This document shows positions 45,550-54,967 of a stretch of DNA of 64,000 bases, in pieces. Source of the DNA: an uncultured Lachnospiraceae bacterium (GTDB taxonomy: Bacteria; Bacillota; Clostridia; Lachnospirales; Lachnospiraceae); NCBI GenBank assembly GCA_947245585.1, contig CAMXPV010000006.1, positions 40,607 to 104,606 of the forward strand. Reading direction: 5' to 3'. A program made the position numbers and the translations under genes. The notes under the pieces are model-generated. The model was given only the letters and a program-made list of their open reading frames with translations, ran no database searches and was not told the DNA's origin. Each line of letters starts with the position of its first letter. The stretch's first letter is position 1.

Positions 45550-46497
45550 TCAAGTTTCCGTCCCAGGGACAATTTTCTGCATATCCCCACGGTAACAATC
45601 CCTGCAATCCAGACCGTTCAGCCACCGGTCCGGCACAAAAACAGTCTTTGCCGGATAAGGATTCAAATAGGAGGCCCACCAGCTAAAGCTGCTGTTTGCC
45701 AGAATATGGTGCTTACAGCGGCTCATCAGCACAAACTCCGCATAGTCCACATGCCGTTTCCCACCTACAAGCGTCACCCGCTCCATACCCGCTTCACCCC
45801 GGATTCCGCTCCCTCGCCACTCCCTGTCATTGCAGAAAAGATAAAACCGGCACTGCGGATATAACTCCCTCATTCTGCGGATTCCTTCTATATAATAAGC
45901 GTCCGTACAGATCCCGCCAAAGAGCGCCTGATTTTCCGGTGTCAGGTAATCGCCCCTGCGGACGTGCACGCTAACAGAACACGTGTCATTGATTTCCTGT
46001 AAGTATTGCGCGGCAGATTTCCTCTTCCCGCCCGCCAAGCTGTCGTCCTGTCCATCGCCGCCGTTCCAAAACCCTTCTCCCTGCAGCCATGTGATCAACC
46101 GTTCCGTATCGTAAGCTTTTCTTACCTGATCTGCCACCGACTGAAAATATTTCTCCGACTGCCAATAGCCTTCCAGATAAATATCATCCCATTCCAAAAC
46201 TTCCGGAAGAAAAAGTTTACTCTCCTCAAAATAGGATTTCTTATGCCTGCCGAAAAGTTTCCGTCTCACCCGCTCCCACGGCAGCATGGAAGAGTCGAGC
46301 ATCGTCTGCAGCTCCTTTTTACCGGGCTGCTCATAGGTAACGCCGAAGGGCGCAAGGGCGAACTCTCTTAGCGCATCCTCCTCAAATCCCGACACATCGT
46401 CAATTTTCACCTCTCTGCCGAGGTTTTTCAGTTGCAAATATAGGGCGTACTGGAACATCTGGTTGCCCAAGCCGCCCGCAAGCTGTATGATTACCAT
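45550..46497 (-). CDS. Alpha-1,2-fucosyltransferase-like (GT11)
   Basis: 315 residues with intact GT11 motifs: MVIIQLAGGLGNQMFQYALY at the N-terminus, the donor motif HVRRGDYLT, FYLFCNDREW, FVLMSRCKHHILANSSFSWWAS and VFVPDRWLNG. The start is the ATG at 46,495-46,497 behind AAGGTGAAG, two codons inside the GTG proposed by the open frame. It matches the plan of the 34,138 enzyme and is more typical than the 42,635 one. GDP-fucose would have to come from outside the window. Confidence 0.9.
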   Translation of the reverse strand: MVIIQLAGGLGNQMFQYALYLQLKNLGREVKIDDVSGFEEDALREFALAPFGVTYEQPGKKELQTMLDSSMLPWERVRRKLFGRHKKSYFEESKLFLPEVLEWDDIYLEGYWQSEKYFQSVADQVRKAYDTERLITWLQGEGFWNGGDGQDDSLAGGKRKSAAQYLQEINDTCSVSVHVRRGDYLTPENQALFGGICTDAYYIEGIRRMRELYPQCRFYLFCNDREWRGSGIRGEAGMERVTLVGGKRHVDYAEFVLMSRCKHHILANSSFSWWASYLNPYPAKTVFVPDRWLNGLDCRDCYRGDMQKIVPGTET

Positions 46498-46519
46498 CTT
46501 CACCTTTTAAAAACAATTG

Positions 46520-47599
46520 TTATTTATATATTCCAAGCAGTTTCTTCACCCGCACTTTGCAAGGAACCACCACCTGCTCCTCCCACCGAAGCTTCCTACA
46601 ATACGCCGCCGGGGAACGATAAAACAGCGCCAATTTTTTTCGGTCTCTCGGATCCGCGACGGGCGACTGAAACGCGCTTTTTGCCCGCTCCCTGTCCCGT
46701 CTCAAAATCTCCTCAAGCCGCATCAGATAGCCGCCGCCATCCTCCGTCCCAAAAACAGCTCCATAAAAAAGCAGCAGTCTCTTATAAAAAAAGTAATCAT
46801 GGGTCAGCGCCAAATCCTCTCTGCCAAGTTTTTGCAGCAGCTTCGTCTTCTCATAATAAGCCGGAATATGGTCCGTGAACGTGCGCGAATTGATCCGCCG
46901 ATTCATGATACTGTCCTCTCTGTCTATTATATAGTTATACAGGGCAATGTCAAGGTAAATGCAACGTCCGGCACGGGCCAAAGCCTTTGTGGCAAACACG
47001 ATATCCTCATACCAACGCCCGTCCGGAAACGGATTCCCCGCAAGCAGTTCTTTCCGGTAAAGCTTGTTCCAGGCCGCATTCTGAATCACGAACTCTTCCC
47101 GCTCCTCCACATAAACCGTAAGCGCCTCCTGCCCCTCAAAGAGTACCGCCCTGTCCACAGAGCCGTCAACCGTGCGCGTGCGGGTAATCTGACGGTAGCG
47201 GCAGACCGCAATGTCCGCCTGCTTGTCTGTCAGCGCGGCAAACAGCTTCTCATACATGTCGGGATCAATCCAGTCGTCCCCGTCCACAAAACCAATATAA
47301 TTTCCTTTCGCCTTTGCAATCCCCGTATTTCTCGCATGGGCAAGTCCGCCGTTCTCCTCGTGAATCACCTGTATTCGCGCATCGCTTTTGGCCAGTTTGT
47401 CAAGAATCTGCCCTGTAGCGTCGGTAGAACCGTCGTCCACCACAATAATCTCCAAGTTGCGGTAAGTTTGATTGCAGACCGACCGAAGCCCCCTTTCAAT
47501 ATAGGATTCTATATTGTAGGCGGCAACGATCACGGAAATCAATTCCGTCTGATCTTCTTCCTTCCATTTTGGCGGCCGGTACCCGTCTAAAATTTCCAC
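46520..47599 (-). CDS. Glycosyltransferase family 2
   Basis: GT2 enzyme of 359 residues. ISVIVAAYNIESYIERGL, VVDDGSTDATGQIL, IGFVDGDDWIDPDMYEKL and RWYEDIVFATKAL mark the catalytic core. Initiation is GTG at 47,597-47,599 with GGGAG eight bases before it; no closer ATG fits. An N-terminal extension of about 15 residues (EILDGYRPPKWKEED) precedes the GT2 fold. An AT-rich gap of 187 bases separates it from the upstream amidotransferase gene. Donor unknown. Confidence 0.88.
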   Translation of the reverse strand: MEILDGYRPPKWKEEDQTELISVIVAAYNIESYIERGLRSVCNQTYRNLEIIVVDDGSTDATGQILDKLAKSDARIQVIHEENGGLAHARNTGIAKAKGNYIGFVDGDDWIDPDMYEKLFAALTDKQADIAVCRYRQITRTRTVDGSVDRAVLFEGQEALTVYVEEREEFVIQNAAWNKLYRKELLAGNPFPDGRWYEDIVFATKALARAGRCIYLDIALYNYIIDREDSIMNRRINSRTFTDHIPAYYEKTKLLQKLGREDLALTHDYFFYKRLLLFYGAVFGTEDGGGYLMRLEEILRRDRERAKSAFQSPVADPRDRKKLALFYRSPAAYCRKLRWEEQVVVPCKVRVKKLLGIYK

Positions 47600-47633
47600 T
47601 GTCTTTTCTCCCGTCTCCGTTCTCTTTTCCCTT

Positions 47634-47750
47634 TTACAACCGTTTGATATTCTTTATTTTGTTCTTATAGTCATTTTCATACGATAATAAATAACGCTGC
47701 CCACCCGTTATTAAATATGTCCTTTTCGTCCCCGTTTTCTCTTGTAACAC
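47634..47750 (-). CDS. Candidate small basic protein (38 residues)
   Basis: A GTG at 47,748-47,750 lies seven bases behind AGG (AGGGAAACAG) and opens 38 codons to a TAA at 47,634-47,636. The product is Lys/Arg-rich with one Gly-Gly turn and no hydrophobic helix. It lies alone in the AT-rich 187-base gap between the amidotransferase and the GT2 gene. A 7-bp hairpin (47,690-47,712, loop of 9) falls inside it, so the stretch could instead be non-coding leader. No family is recognised. Confidence 0.25.
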   Translation of the reverse strand: MLQEKTGTKRTYLITGGQRYLLSYENDYKNKIKNIKRL

Positions 47751-47786
47751 CTGTTTCCCTATATTTCCATTCCTTATTTTTCCAAA

Positions 47787-49748
47787 TCAGGATTTAACTT
47801 TTGACTCATTCATCCACTCCTGAAACATCAGAATGTGCCAAATTTGGGGCTTCCAGACATCTCTCATAATATAATCATCCCATAATTTTCTCACGGCAGC
47901 CGTTTCCAGCATCCCCTGAGACTCCAACAGGGCGGGGGCCAGAAGGCTCTCCGCCCACTCCCGAAGCCCCGGCTGCTTCAGCCAGCGATGAAGGGGAATG
48001 GAAAATCCTGTCTTGGGACGCTCCATCCATTCTCTGGGTATATAACGGTAGAGAATATCCCGCAAAACCTTCTTGCTGACACCATCGTCCCGCTTATAGG
48101 CAAGGGGCAGCGTCCATGCAAACTCCACCACATCCCGGTCAAGCATCGGCACTCTGGTCTCCAGGGAAACGGCCATAGCCGTCCGATCCACCTTATTTAA
48201 GATATCATCGGGATGATACATCAAAAGGTCCATCAGCATCAGATTATGCTGCGCCTCCTCCAACAGTCCCGCCGGGTAATCGTCCATCCAGGTCCGGCCC
48301 GCCTCTCTGCCCTGTACCTCGTCCCAGAGACCAAAATCCGGCCCTGTACCGCCGGCCGGGCTCTTCTTCACCAATCTGAGTCCGTCCCCGATCTCCGAGC
48401 GCAGATACATGTCTTCTGCTGAGCGCGCGCCCAGAAGCCCCGCCCGTGTGGCCAGTGAGGATTTCCCCAAAAGGCGGGCCGTCACACCAAGCGCCTCGGC
48501 GGCCGCCAGACGAAACGGATAGGGCATCCTTCTTACCCGGTTCCAGATACGGTCAATAGAATAATAGGTGTTATATCCGCAGAACAGCTCGTCTCCGCCG
48601 TCCCCGCTCAACGATACCGTCACATGTTCTCTGGTAATCTTACTGACAAGATACGTGGGAATCTGCGAGGAATCTGCAAAAGGCTCCCCGAACATGGCAC
48701 ACAGGGAAGGAATGACGCGCTTCGCATCCTCCTCCGTGATATAGACCTCCGTATGCTCGGTCCCAAGCCTTGCCGCGATCTTTCTGGCAAGCGGCGCCTC
48801 GTTAAAGGCCTCCTCTCCCATGCCCACCGTGAAGGTTTTCACCTTCTGCATACTCTGTGCCTGCATCAGCGACACCACCGTGCTGCTGTCTATCCCCGCA
48901 GAGAGAAAAGCTCCCACCGGCACATCCGCCACCATCTGCCCGGCAATGGATTTTTTCAAAAGCCGTTCCAATTCTTCCGCCGCTTCCGCCTCGCTTCCGC
49001 GAAAGAGATTTTTCTGCCCGGAAACTGCCGTTTCCATCATCGACCAGTAGGTCAAAATCTCTGGTTTATCAAATGGTGATTTAACCTTTAATATTTTTCC
49101 CGGTTCTAGCTTCCAAATCCCCCGATAGATGGAATAGGGGGCCGGAATATAACCATAACGCATGTAATCGCCCAGTATTTCTACGTTGACCGAATTGGTA
49201 AATCCATCCAGGGCCACAATCGAATTGAGGTCGGAACCAAATACAAAGCTCCCTCCGCTCTCGCCGCTATTTATATCATCTTTTAATATTCCGTAGTATA
49301 AAGGCTTCTCGCCAATTCTGTCCCGCGAAAGAAATAACGCATGTTCTTGCCTGTCAAACAACGCAATGGCGAACATTCCCTTTGCCATTTTCAGCGTATC
49401 GGCCAATCCGTACACGGCAACGGCCTCCAGAAGCGTCTCCGTGTCGGAAGTGCCCCGGAAGGCGGACACTTTTTTCTCCGCCAACAGTTTTTTCCTGAGA
49501 TCGGCATGATTGTAGATCTCCCCGTTGTAGACCATCACGTATCTTTCGTCCCGGGACAGCATGGGCTGGGCCCCTGTGGGTGTCAGATCTACAACGGCAA
49601 GCCGCCTGTGGCCAAGCACAATGCTGTGGTCGTCACTCGCCCACACACCCGACGCATCCGGCCCGCGATCGCGCATTTTATCGCACATCCGCTCGATATT
49701 CTTCTTCCAATCACCCCTGAAATTACAAAAACCCGCGATTCCACACAT
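47787..49748 (-). CDS. asnB: Asparagine-synthase-type glutamine amidotransferase
   Basis: 653 residues with two domains. The N-terminal glutaminase starts MCGIAGF with Cys2 as nucleophile and contains GHRRLAVVDL, VYNGEIYNH and GTSDTETLLEA. The C-terminal synthetase has the PP-loop FLSAGIDSSTV, LSGDGGDELFCGY and VDRTAMAVSLETRVPMLDRD. A free asparagine synthetase does the same chemistry, but in polysaccharide loci such proteins (WbpS-like) amidate uronic acids. Uronic-acid-type sugars are suggested by the WbpE/WecB pair at the left end. ATG has GAGGAAT about 11 bases before. A second copy is at 52,175-54,097. Confidence 0.9.
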   Translation of the reverse strand: MCGIAGFCNFRGDWKKNIERMCDKMRDRGPDASGVWASDDHSIVLGHRRLAVVDLTPTGAQPMLSRDERYVMVYNGEIYNHADLRKKLLAEKKVSAFRGTSDTETLLEAVAVYGLADTLKMAKGMFAIALFDRQEHALFLSRDRIGEKPLYYGILKDDINSGESGGSFVFGSDLNSIVALDGFTNSVNVEILGDYMRYGYIPAPYSIYRGIWKLEPGKILKVKSPFDKPEILTYWSMMETAVSGQKNLFRGSEAEAAEELERLLKKSIAGQMVADVPVGAFLSAGIDSSTVVSLMQAQSMQKVKTFTVGMGEEAFNEAPLARKIAARLGTEHTEVYITEEDAKRVIPSLCAMFGEPFADSSQIPTYLVSKITREHVTVSLSGDGGDELFCGYNTYYSIDRIWNRVRRMPYPFRLAAAEALGVTARLLGKSSLATRAGLLGARSAEDMYLRSEIGDGLRLVKKSPAGGTGPDFGLWDEVQGREAGRTWMDDYPAGLLEEAQHNLMLMDLLMYHPDDILNKVDRTAMAVSLETRVPMLDRDVVEFAWTLPLAYKRDDGVSKKVLRDILYRYIPREWMERPKTGFSIPLHRWLKQPGLREWAESLLAPALLESQGMLETAAVRKLWDDYIMRDVWKPQIWHILMFQEWMNESKVKS

Positions 49749-49781
49749 GTGTTATCTATTCCTCTTTTCTCTCTTTTCACG

Positions 49782-50873
49782 TTATTCTTCTACAATTTCT
49801 GCATAGTCTTCATTCACAATACGCTCTCTGACCGTCCTGACGGCCTCATCCTGCCGTTTTTGCCATAGAGCATAGGAATTGTCCCAGGATTCATAAAAAG
49901 CGTCTCCACGGTGGTCTGGGAGGGCATAACGGGCCTCCAGATAATTTTTTAAAAATTCCGTGCATTTTTCCGCACCCACCGCGTTGGTATGGCTGCCATA
50001 GTCCGCAAAGTCCTCCTCGAAGACAATCCCGATCTCCTCGAAGTAATCGTTCATATTGAGGAAATCATACCCGTTTTCAGCCACAATCTCTGCCATATAG
50101 TTAAACATCTGCTGTTCCTCCACGGATTCCCCGTAGGGAGACACCAGAAACAGGGCATCCTTCTTCTCCTCCTTTAAATAGGCAAGCAATTCCCGCAGAT
50201 ACGCCTCCTGCTCCTTTGGCATCGCCAAAACGCCCTTGTCACCGCCACAGGACGGCATAGGCTGAGGCCCCACTTCATCCCGGAAGGTATACCCTTTCAG
50301 GGGATGTCTGTGGCAGTAAAACATGTTGGCCCACTCCGAGGGAAGCGCCAACATTTTCCAATTGGTATGGTACTTCATAATATCCAAATGATAGCTCAGG
50401 CGGCCCTCCTCGTCATCCGCAGGCACCAACCCCTGTACCGCCCTTGCCCGAAGAGGGGAATACCGCAGATTGTCCGTCACGCCCCGGGTATAAGCCATAT
50501 TGTCCATCAGACCCTCTTCTTCCATCGTAAACATGCGCATTTCAAAGATATACAGCGCAGGAGACTGGCTTTTCTCCGCCTCCTCCACCAGATACCGCAT
50601 AGCCGCCGGCCGCTGCACATTGGTGGAGAGGGGGTACATCGCGATCCCCGCCTCTCCCCACAGCTTCGGCGCCGCATAATAAGGGAATACAGGGCTTGAT
50701 CCAATCATCACCACATCCAGGGAATCCTTCTTTTCCGCGTAAAAACCTGCAAAGCGGTCTTTCACGTCACCGTTTGTCCTCACCATGTAGGATACCGGCA
50801 GAAGAATCGCCAGAAAGATTGTGATAAATAGGAAAATCTGTATGGGTATTTTAAGATTACGCTTGTTATTCAT
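49782..50873 (-). CDS. SGNH/DltD-like membrane-anchored protein without adjacent MBOAT
   Basis: 363 residues with one N-terminal helix (about 8-28) and an outside SGNH-like domain. The Ser block is VVMIGSSPVFPYYA (GSS at 58-60), and late DYGSHTNAVGAEK resembles the Asp/His block. Its closest relatives in the window are the SGNH proteins at 3,742 and 62,641, which lie with MBOAT genes, but this one lies between a GT4 and an amidotransferase. It may work with either MBOAT. Overlaps the GT4 stop by 8 bases. Function inferred. Confidence 0.75.
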   Translation of the reverse strand: MNNKRNLKIPIQIFLFITIFLAILLPVSYMVRTNGDVKDRFAGFYAEKKDSLDVVMIGSSPVFPYYAAPKLWGEAGIAMYPLSTNVQRPAAMRYLVEEAEKSQSPALYIFEMRMFTMEEEGLMDNMAYTRGVTDNLRYSPLRARAVQGLVPADDEEGRLSYHLDIMKYHTNWKMLALPSEWANMFYCHRHPLKGYTFRDEVGPQPMPSCGGDKGVLAMPKEQEAYLRELLAYLKEEKKDALFLVSPYGESVEEQQMFNYMAEIVAENGYDFLNMNDYFEEIGIVFEEDFADYGSHTNAVGAEKCTEFLKNYLEARYALPDHRGDAFYESWDNSYALWQKRQDEAVRTVRERIVNEDYAEIVEE

Positions 50874-51975
50874 TTATAATATCCTCAAAATATGCCTTCC
50901 AGAGCGGATTGACGCGCTCCGGTGCCAACTTTTCCTGAATCTTTGCCGCCTCTCTGCCAAGCCTGTCCGCATAAGCTTCCTCTCCCAACAGTCTGTCCAT
51001 AGCCGAGATAAGCGCCTCCAAATCCCCGGCAGGAATGACAAGGCCGTTTTCCCCATCCGTCATCAGTTCCTCCGTGCCGCCGCTTGGCACATCTGTGGCA
51101 ATCACGGGAAGCCCTAGCGCAAGCGCCTCGATCAGGGCGTTGGAAACCCCCTCCGAATAGGAGGTCAGCATAAACAATGCCGCCCGTTCAATACGCGCCG
51201 CCACATCGGGCACAACGCCGGGAAGCGAAACCCGGTCCGCAATGCCAAGCTTTGCCGCCGTCTCTTCTATATAAGACCGCAGCTCACCGTCCCCGTAAAT
51301 CACAAGCTCATATTCCGGATACTTGTCCTTCAAGGCTGCAAAGGCGCGAAGCTGCATTTCATGATTCTTGTTGGCATCCATACGTCCCACCGACACGATC
51401 TTTTTCTCCCGCTCCCCCTCATATCTGGGCCTGATAAAATCCGGATTCAGGGAGTTTGGCAGGATCACCGCCTTCGCCCCCACTTTCCTACAAAAGAAGG
51501 ACCGCGACCTCTCGGTCTGCAAAATCACCCCCGCCGCGCGGGAAAAGAGAAAATCTGCCAGTATCCGCATCCCTTTTCCCGGATACTCCTCCTTCGCCTC
51601 CCCCACCACCGAGACCACCGGCTTTGTTTTCGTTCCCACGGTGGTGACCACAGTCATAAAATTATTTTTCCCGATACAGGACAGCGCCAAATCCGCCTCC
51701 TGTTCTTTCCATATCGCATGTAATTTATTGAGCCGTCTAAAAAAATTAACAACCCGGCTTGGGGATATATTTTCTTCTCCAATGTCGGAGAGAATTCTCT
51801 CCACTCCATCCGGCAGAGTATACTCATCCTCTTTCCGGTATTGTGTCACCATGACGACCTGATATCCTTCCTCCCGAAAGTACCCGGCGAGATTTACGAA
51901 CACACGTTCCGCTCCGCCCTTCCGAAGGGAGCCGATATAGAACGCTATTTTTTTTTCTGCATTTTTGTCATTCAT
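50866..51975 (-). CDS. Glycosyltransferase family 4
   Basis: GT-B enzyme of 369 residues. Domain marks are FYIGSLRKGGAERVFVNL at the N-terminus, IVSVGRMDANKNHEMQL, ELVIYGDGELRSYIEE and the donor block LTSYSEGVSNALIEALALGLPV with TDVPSGGTEELM. That C-terminal combination is common in GalNAc, Gal or Glc transferases of the WbnH/PglA/EpsD type. The ATG is poorly placed for a ribosome site; AAGGA serves instead an ATG ten bases upstream whose 5-codon reading frame ends on this start (see findings). A 199-base AT-rich gap precedes it. Confidence 0.91.
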   Translation of the reverse strand: MNDKNAEKKIAFYIGSLRKGGAERVFVNLAGYFREEGYQVVMVTQYRKEDEYTLPDGVERILSDIGEENISPSRVVNFFRRLNKLHAIWKEQEADLALSCIGKNNFMTVVTTVGTKTKPVVSVVGEAKEEYPGKGMRILADFLFSRAAGVILQTERSRSFFCRKVGAKAVILPNSLNPDFIRPRYEGEREKKIVSVGRMDANKNHEMQLRAFAALKDKYPEYELVIYGDGELRSYIEETAAKLGIADRVSLPGVVPDVAARIERAALFMLTSYSEGVSNALIEALALGLPVIATDVPSGGTEELMTDGENGLVIPAGDLEALISAMDRLLGEEAYADRLGREAAKIQEKLAPERVNPLWKAYFEDIINE

Positions 51976-52174
51976 AGGCTTGCATAAATTCCTTCATTTT
52001 TCGACCATAACACCCATTTTTCTTGATTTAATCCTGCATTTTCGTCAGAAAACGCCAAAAATCCTATTTTTAATTAAATTTTCATTTATTTTCTTCCGTC
52101 TGAATGTTTTGATAATTTGCTCTATTTTCTGAAAATATTTTTTCGTTTTCCTCAAAATAACATGCGCAATTTGT
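51976..52174 (-). other. AT-rich gap with hairpin, no gene seen
   Basis: A 199-base visibly AT-rich stretch between the second amidotransferase and the GT4 gene. The only structure is an 8-bp hairpin at 52,036-52,055 (arms GCATTTTC and GAAAACGC, loop GTCA), which lacks a following T-run on either strand and so is not a standard terminator. Very short reading frames occur on the minus strand, the last ending on the GT4 start. No clear promoter is seen. Confidence 0.5.
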
Positions 52175-54097
52175 TCACTTTATCATATCCCACACGTTAT
52201 GACTTCCATGAAAACTCTCATACCACTGTTGAAAGACAAAATAGGCCCAGACCAATCCGGAATAATTTTGCCCCGTCGATGCCCCCCTGTCACCCGTCTC
52301 CACATAGTCCTTCACCATCTTAGACACATACGCTGCATCGAATATGTTTTGACGTTTTACGAAGTCATAATCTACATAACATAACAACCGTTCTTTTAGC
52401 GGTCCTCTGAGCCATTTGTCGAGCGGAACACCGAATCCTTTTTTGGGACGCTCCAACAGTTCCCTCGGCATGTATTCGTAAGCAATCCCTTTCAGGATAT
52501 GTTTCTTGTCGCCCGCCGCATACTTATACTGATGGGGAATCCGATAGGAGAAGTCTATCACATCCGGATCCAGAATGGGACACCTGGCTTCCAGAGAATA
52601 TTTCATGGAAGCCCGGTCCATCTTACAGAGAATATCACCCGGCAGATAGGTATCCATATCCAGAAGCATCCTGCAGATCTGCCAATCCCTAACCTGATAA
52701 CTGTTCTCAACAGGATAATGCACCGGCAGGCCATCTTTTCCCGCAGGAAGCCCTCCCACCATAGCACATGCCATCCCCGGATAATTTCCGGCAGCAAACT
52801 GGGTCTTTGTCTCCCGGTCCCTGTTTCCCGCGATCACGCGCGCCTTAAAGGGCAGCCGCTCCTGCAGGCGCAGCTGCCTGCAGCCCGGCAGACTGCACAG
52901 ACCATGTACCATAGCCCCAAGCACATCCAGCTTCTGTGCCTGGGCCACCTTCTCATAGATATTGTAGCCGCAGTAAAACTCGTCCCCACCGTCACCGGAC
53001 AATGCCACCGTCACCTGTTCCCTTGCCAGTTTGCAGACTAACATCGTAGGAATCTGGGAGGGGTCGGCAAAGGGCTCGTCATAGTATTTGGGAATGCTCT
53101 CCACCAGGCGCAGCATATCCGCCTCTTCAATCATCAGCTCCGTGTGCGCCGTGCCGAGATAATCCGCCACAGCCTTGGCATAAGCCGCCTCATTATACTT
53201 TTCTTCATAGAATCCGATGGAAAAAGTCTTCACCGGTTCTGACGCATGCTCCTGTGCCATAGCCGTCACCAGAGAAGAGTCATAGCCGCCGCTCAAAAAG
53301 GTTCCCAGAGGCACATCCGCGATCATCCGAAGAGATACGGCACGTTTCAGAAGCGCCTTTAACTGTTCTTTCGCCTCCTCGTAGCTTCCCACAGGCATCT
53401 TCGCCGCCTGCCCATAGGCCTCCCGCACACTCCAGTAGTTCCAAATCTTTATCTGCCCCTCTCGGAATCTGAGAATAGCGCCGGGTGCAAGTTTAGAAAC
53501 ATTCTCATAGACACTCTCCGGTGCGTTGATATACTGTTGATAGAGATAGCGTGAAAGCACACCCCTGTCAATCCTTGCCTGAAAATCCGGGCAGGCCATA
53601 ATCGGTTTCAGCTCGGAAGCAAATACGATCTCTCCCTGTTCGTACCAATAATAGAGGGGCTTTTTGCCGACGCGGTCCCGAATCAGGTAAAGCGCCTCCT
53701 CCTCCCTGTCATAAAGGGCAATGGCAAACATCCCGTTAAACCGGTTGACACAGGAAATGCCCCATTTTAAATAGGCGGCTATGATGACCTCCGTGTCGCA
53801 GTCCGACCGGAAGGGATAGTCCGCCAGTTCTTCTCTCAGTTCTTTGAAATTATAAATTTCCCCGTTATAAACAAGAACAACCCGTCCGTTGTCCGAATGC
53901 ATGGGCTGATGGCCAAGAGCCGAAAGATCCATGATCGCGAGACGCCGCTGCGCAAGCCCCAACTGATAGCCGCCGGATACCGGATAGATTTCCGCCCCGC
54001 TGTCGTCAGGGCCCCTGTGATACATTGTGTCATTCATCTGTCTCAGCTTTTCAAGGGTGATCCCCCGCTTTCTGATATACCCGCATATCCCACACAT
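52175..54097 (-). CDS. asnB: Asparagine-synthase-type glutamine amidotransferase (second copy)
   Basis: 640 residues. MCGICGYIRKRG gives Cys2 as nucleophile; AQRRLAIMDLSALGHQPM, VYNGEIYNFKEL and SDCDTEVIIAAYL complete the glutaminase part. The synthetase half has FLSGGYDSSLV, LSGDGGDEFYCGY, KMDRASMKYSLEARCPILDPD and RPKKGFGVPLDKWL. It is clearly a different protein from the 47,787 copy (about the same length, but different in most positions outside motifs). Probable role is amidation of a sugar acid or an amino acid during glycan assembly; free asparagine synthesis is the alternative. ATG with GGGAG eight bases before. Confidence 0.9.
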   Translation of the reverse strand: MCGICGYIRKRGITLEKLRQMNDTMYHRGPDDSGAEIYPVSGGYQLGLAQRRLAIMDLSALGHQPMHSDNGRVVLVYNGEIYNFKELREELADYPFRSDCDTEVIIAAYLKWGISCVNRFNGMFAIALYDREEEALYLIRDRVGKKPLYYWYEQGEIVFASELKPIMACPDFQARIDRGVLSRYLYQQYINAPESVYENVSKLAPGAILRFREGQIKIWNYWSVREAYGQAAKMPVGSYEEAKEQLKALLKRAVSLRMIADVPLGTFLSGGYDSSLVTAMAQEHASEPVKTFSIGFYEEKYNEAAYAKAVADYLGTAHTELMIEEADMLRLVESIPKYYDEPFADPSQIPTMLVCKLAREQVTVALSGDGGDEFYCGYNIYEKVAQAQKLDVLGAMVHGLCSLPGCRQLRLQERLPFKARVIAGNRDRETKTQFAAGNYPGMACAMVGGLPAGKDGLPVHYPVENSYQVRDWQICRMLLDMDTYLPGDILCKMDRASMKYSLEARCPILDPDVIDFSYRIPHQYKYAAGDKKHILKGIAYEYMPRELLERPKKGFGVPLDKWLRGPLKERLLCYVDYDFVKRQNIFDAAYVSKMVKDYVETGDRGASTGQNYSGLVWAYFVFQQWYESFHGSHNVWDMIK

Positions 54098-54152
54098 ACC
54101 ATCTTCTCCCAGTTTCCGGTTCTTTTCGGAGAATGCACGCTTTTGGCATTCC

Positions 54153-54911
54153 CTATTTCACATCCTTACCCATAAAATACTCTTTATACTCGCCGAAATC
54201 CTTGCACTCGTTGTCCACAGACTCCACCAGTTCCACATACTTCTCCTGTAAAAGCGCTTTATAATTTCCGAAGTTATCATAGCCCGCCTTACTCCATGCA
54301 AAGGGATGAACCAAAATCTGTACCTTGTCATATCCTGTGATATTGGCCTCATCCGGATAGCCATACCGCCAAATGTGGTTTGCGTCAGACATGTATTTCA
54401 CGCCCAATTTCGTATCATCTGCTATTTTATCTGCAAATGTGAAAAAGTCGTCCTGATAGGCGTTTAAGATACCATCCAGTTTTATATTCTCTCTGAGCAC
54501 ATCCTTGGACGGCCTGTGTACGGAAAATTCCGTAATCTCAAAGCCAAACATCTCGCTCAGAATGTCGATCTCCATGCGAATGCGCTTTTTGATCTGCTCC
54601 ATATCCGTCATGCCATTCAGTGCAAAATGCAGTCCGATATGCTGTCCCCTCTCGTGCATGTCCTTGATGATATCCATATTTTTTCTGGACAATATATTAT
54701 AAGAATTGTTTGTCCACTGGAAAAAGAATGTGGAGGTAAAGTCCATACTCTGCTCCACCTTTGCCAACTGCCACGCCCTGTCCACACTGTACTCCACGTC
54801 GTGGCGCATAATAATAAAAGAATTCCTGTTTATCGCCTCCGCATAGCCGCACTGTCTGCCCGTGGACTTGATGATCCTGATCATTTCCCTGTAATCGTCG
54901 TATGAAAACAT
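54153..54911 (-). CDS. Polysaccharide-deacetylase-like protein (WbmS-like)
   Basis: 252 residues of a NodB-related fold. The block FIIMRHDVEYSVDRAW takes the place of the TFDDG metal motif, with Asp preserved, and GQHIGLHFALNG provides the HxxxH pair. STFFFQWTNNSYN matches a strand between them. Related proteins such as WbmS occur in O-antigen loci and are not shown to deacetylate. If active it would remove an acetyl group from an N-acetyl sugar. GGAGAATG precedes the ATG. It lies between a large membrane protein and the second amidotransferase. Confidence 0.82.
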   Translation of the reverse strand: MFSYDDYREMIRIIKSTGRQCGYAEAINRNSFIIMRHDVEYSVDRAWQLAKVEQSMDFTSTFFFQWTNNSYNILSRKNMDIIKDMHERGQHIGLHFALNGMTDMEQIKKRIRMEIDILSEMFGFEITEFSVHRPSKDVLRENIKLDGILNAYQDDFFTFADKIADDTKLGVKYMSDANHIWRYGYPDEANITGYDKVQILVHPFAWSKAGYDNFGNYKALLQEKYVELVESVDNECKDFGEYKEYFMGKDVK

Positions 54912-54967
54912 AGCATTCTCCTTTTCTCGTTTGTTCTATCTAAGTTCCCTATGAAGAGCAGCGTCTG

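Noticed and set aside
52036..52055. 8-bp hairpin as a terminator
   Set aside because: No T-run follows, and the genes on both sides seem to belong to one operon.
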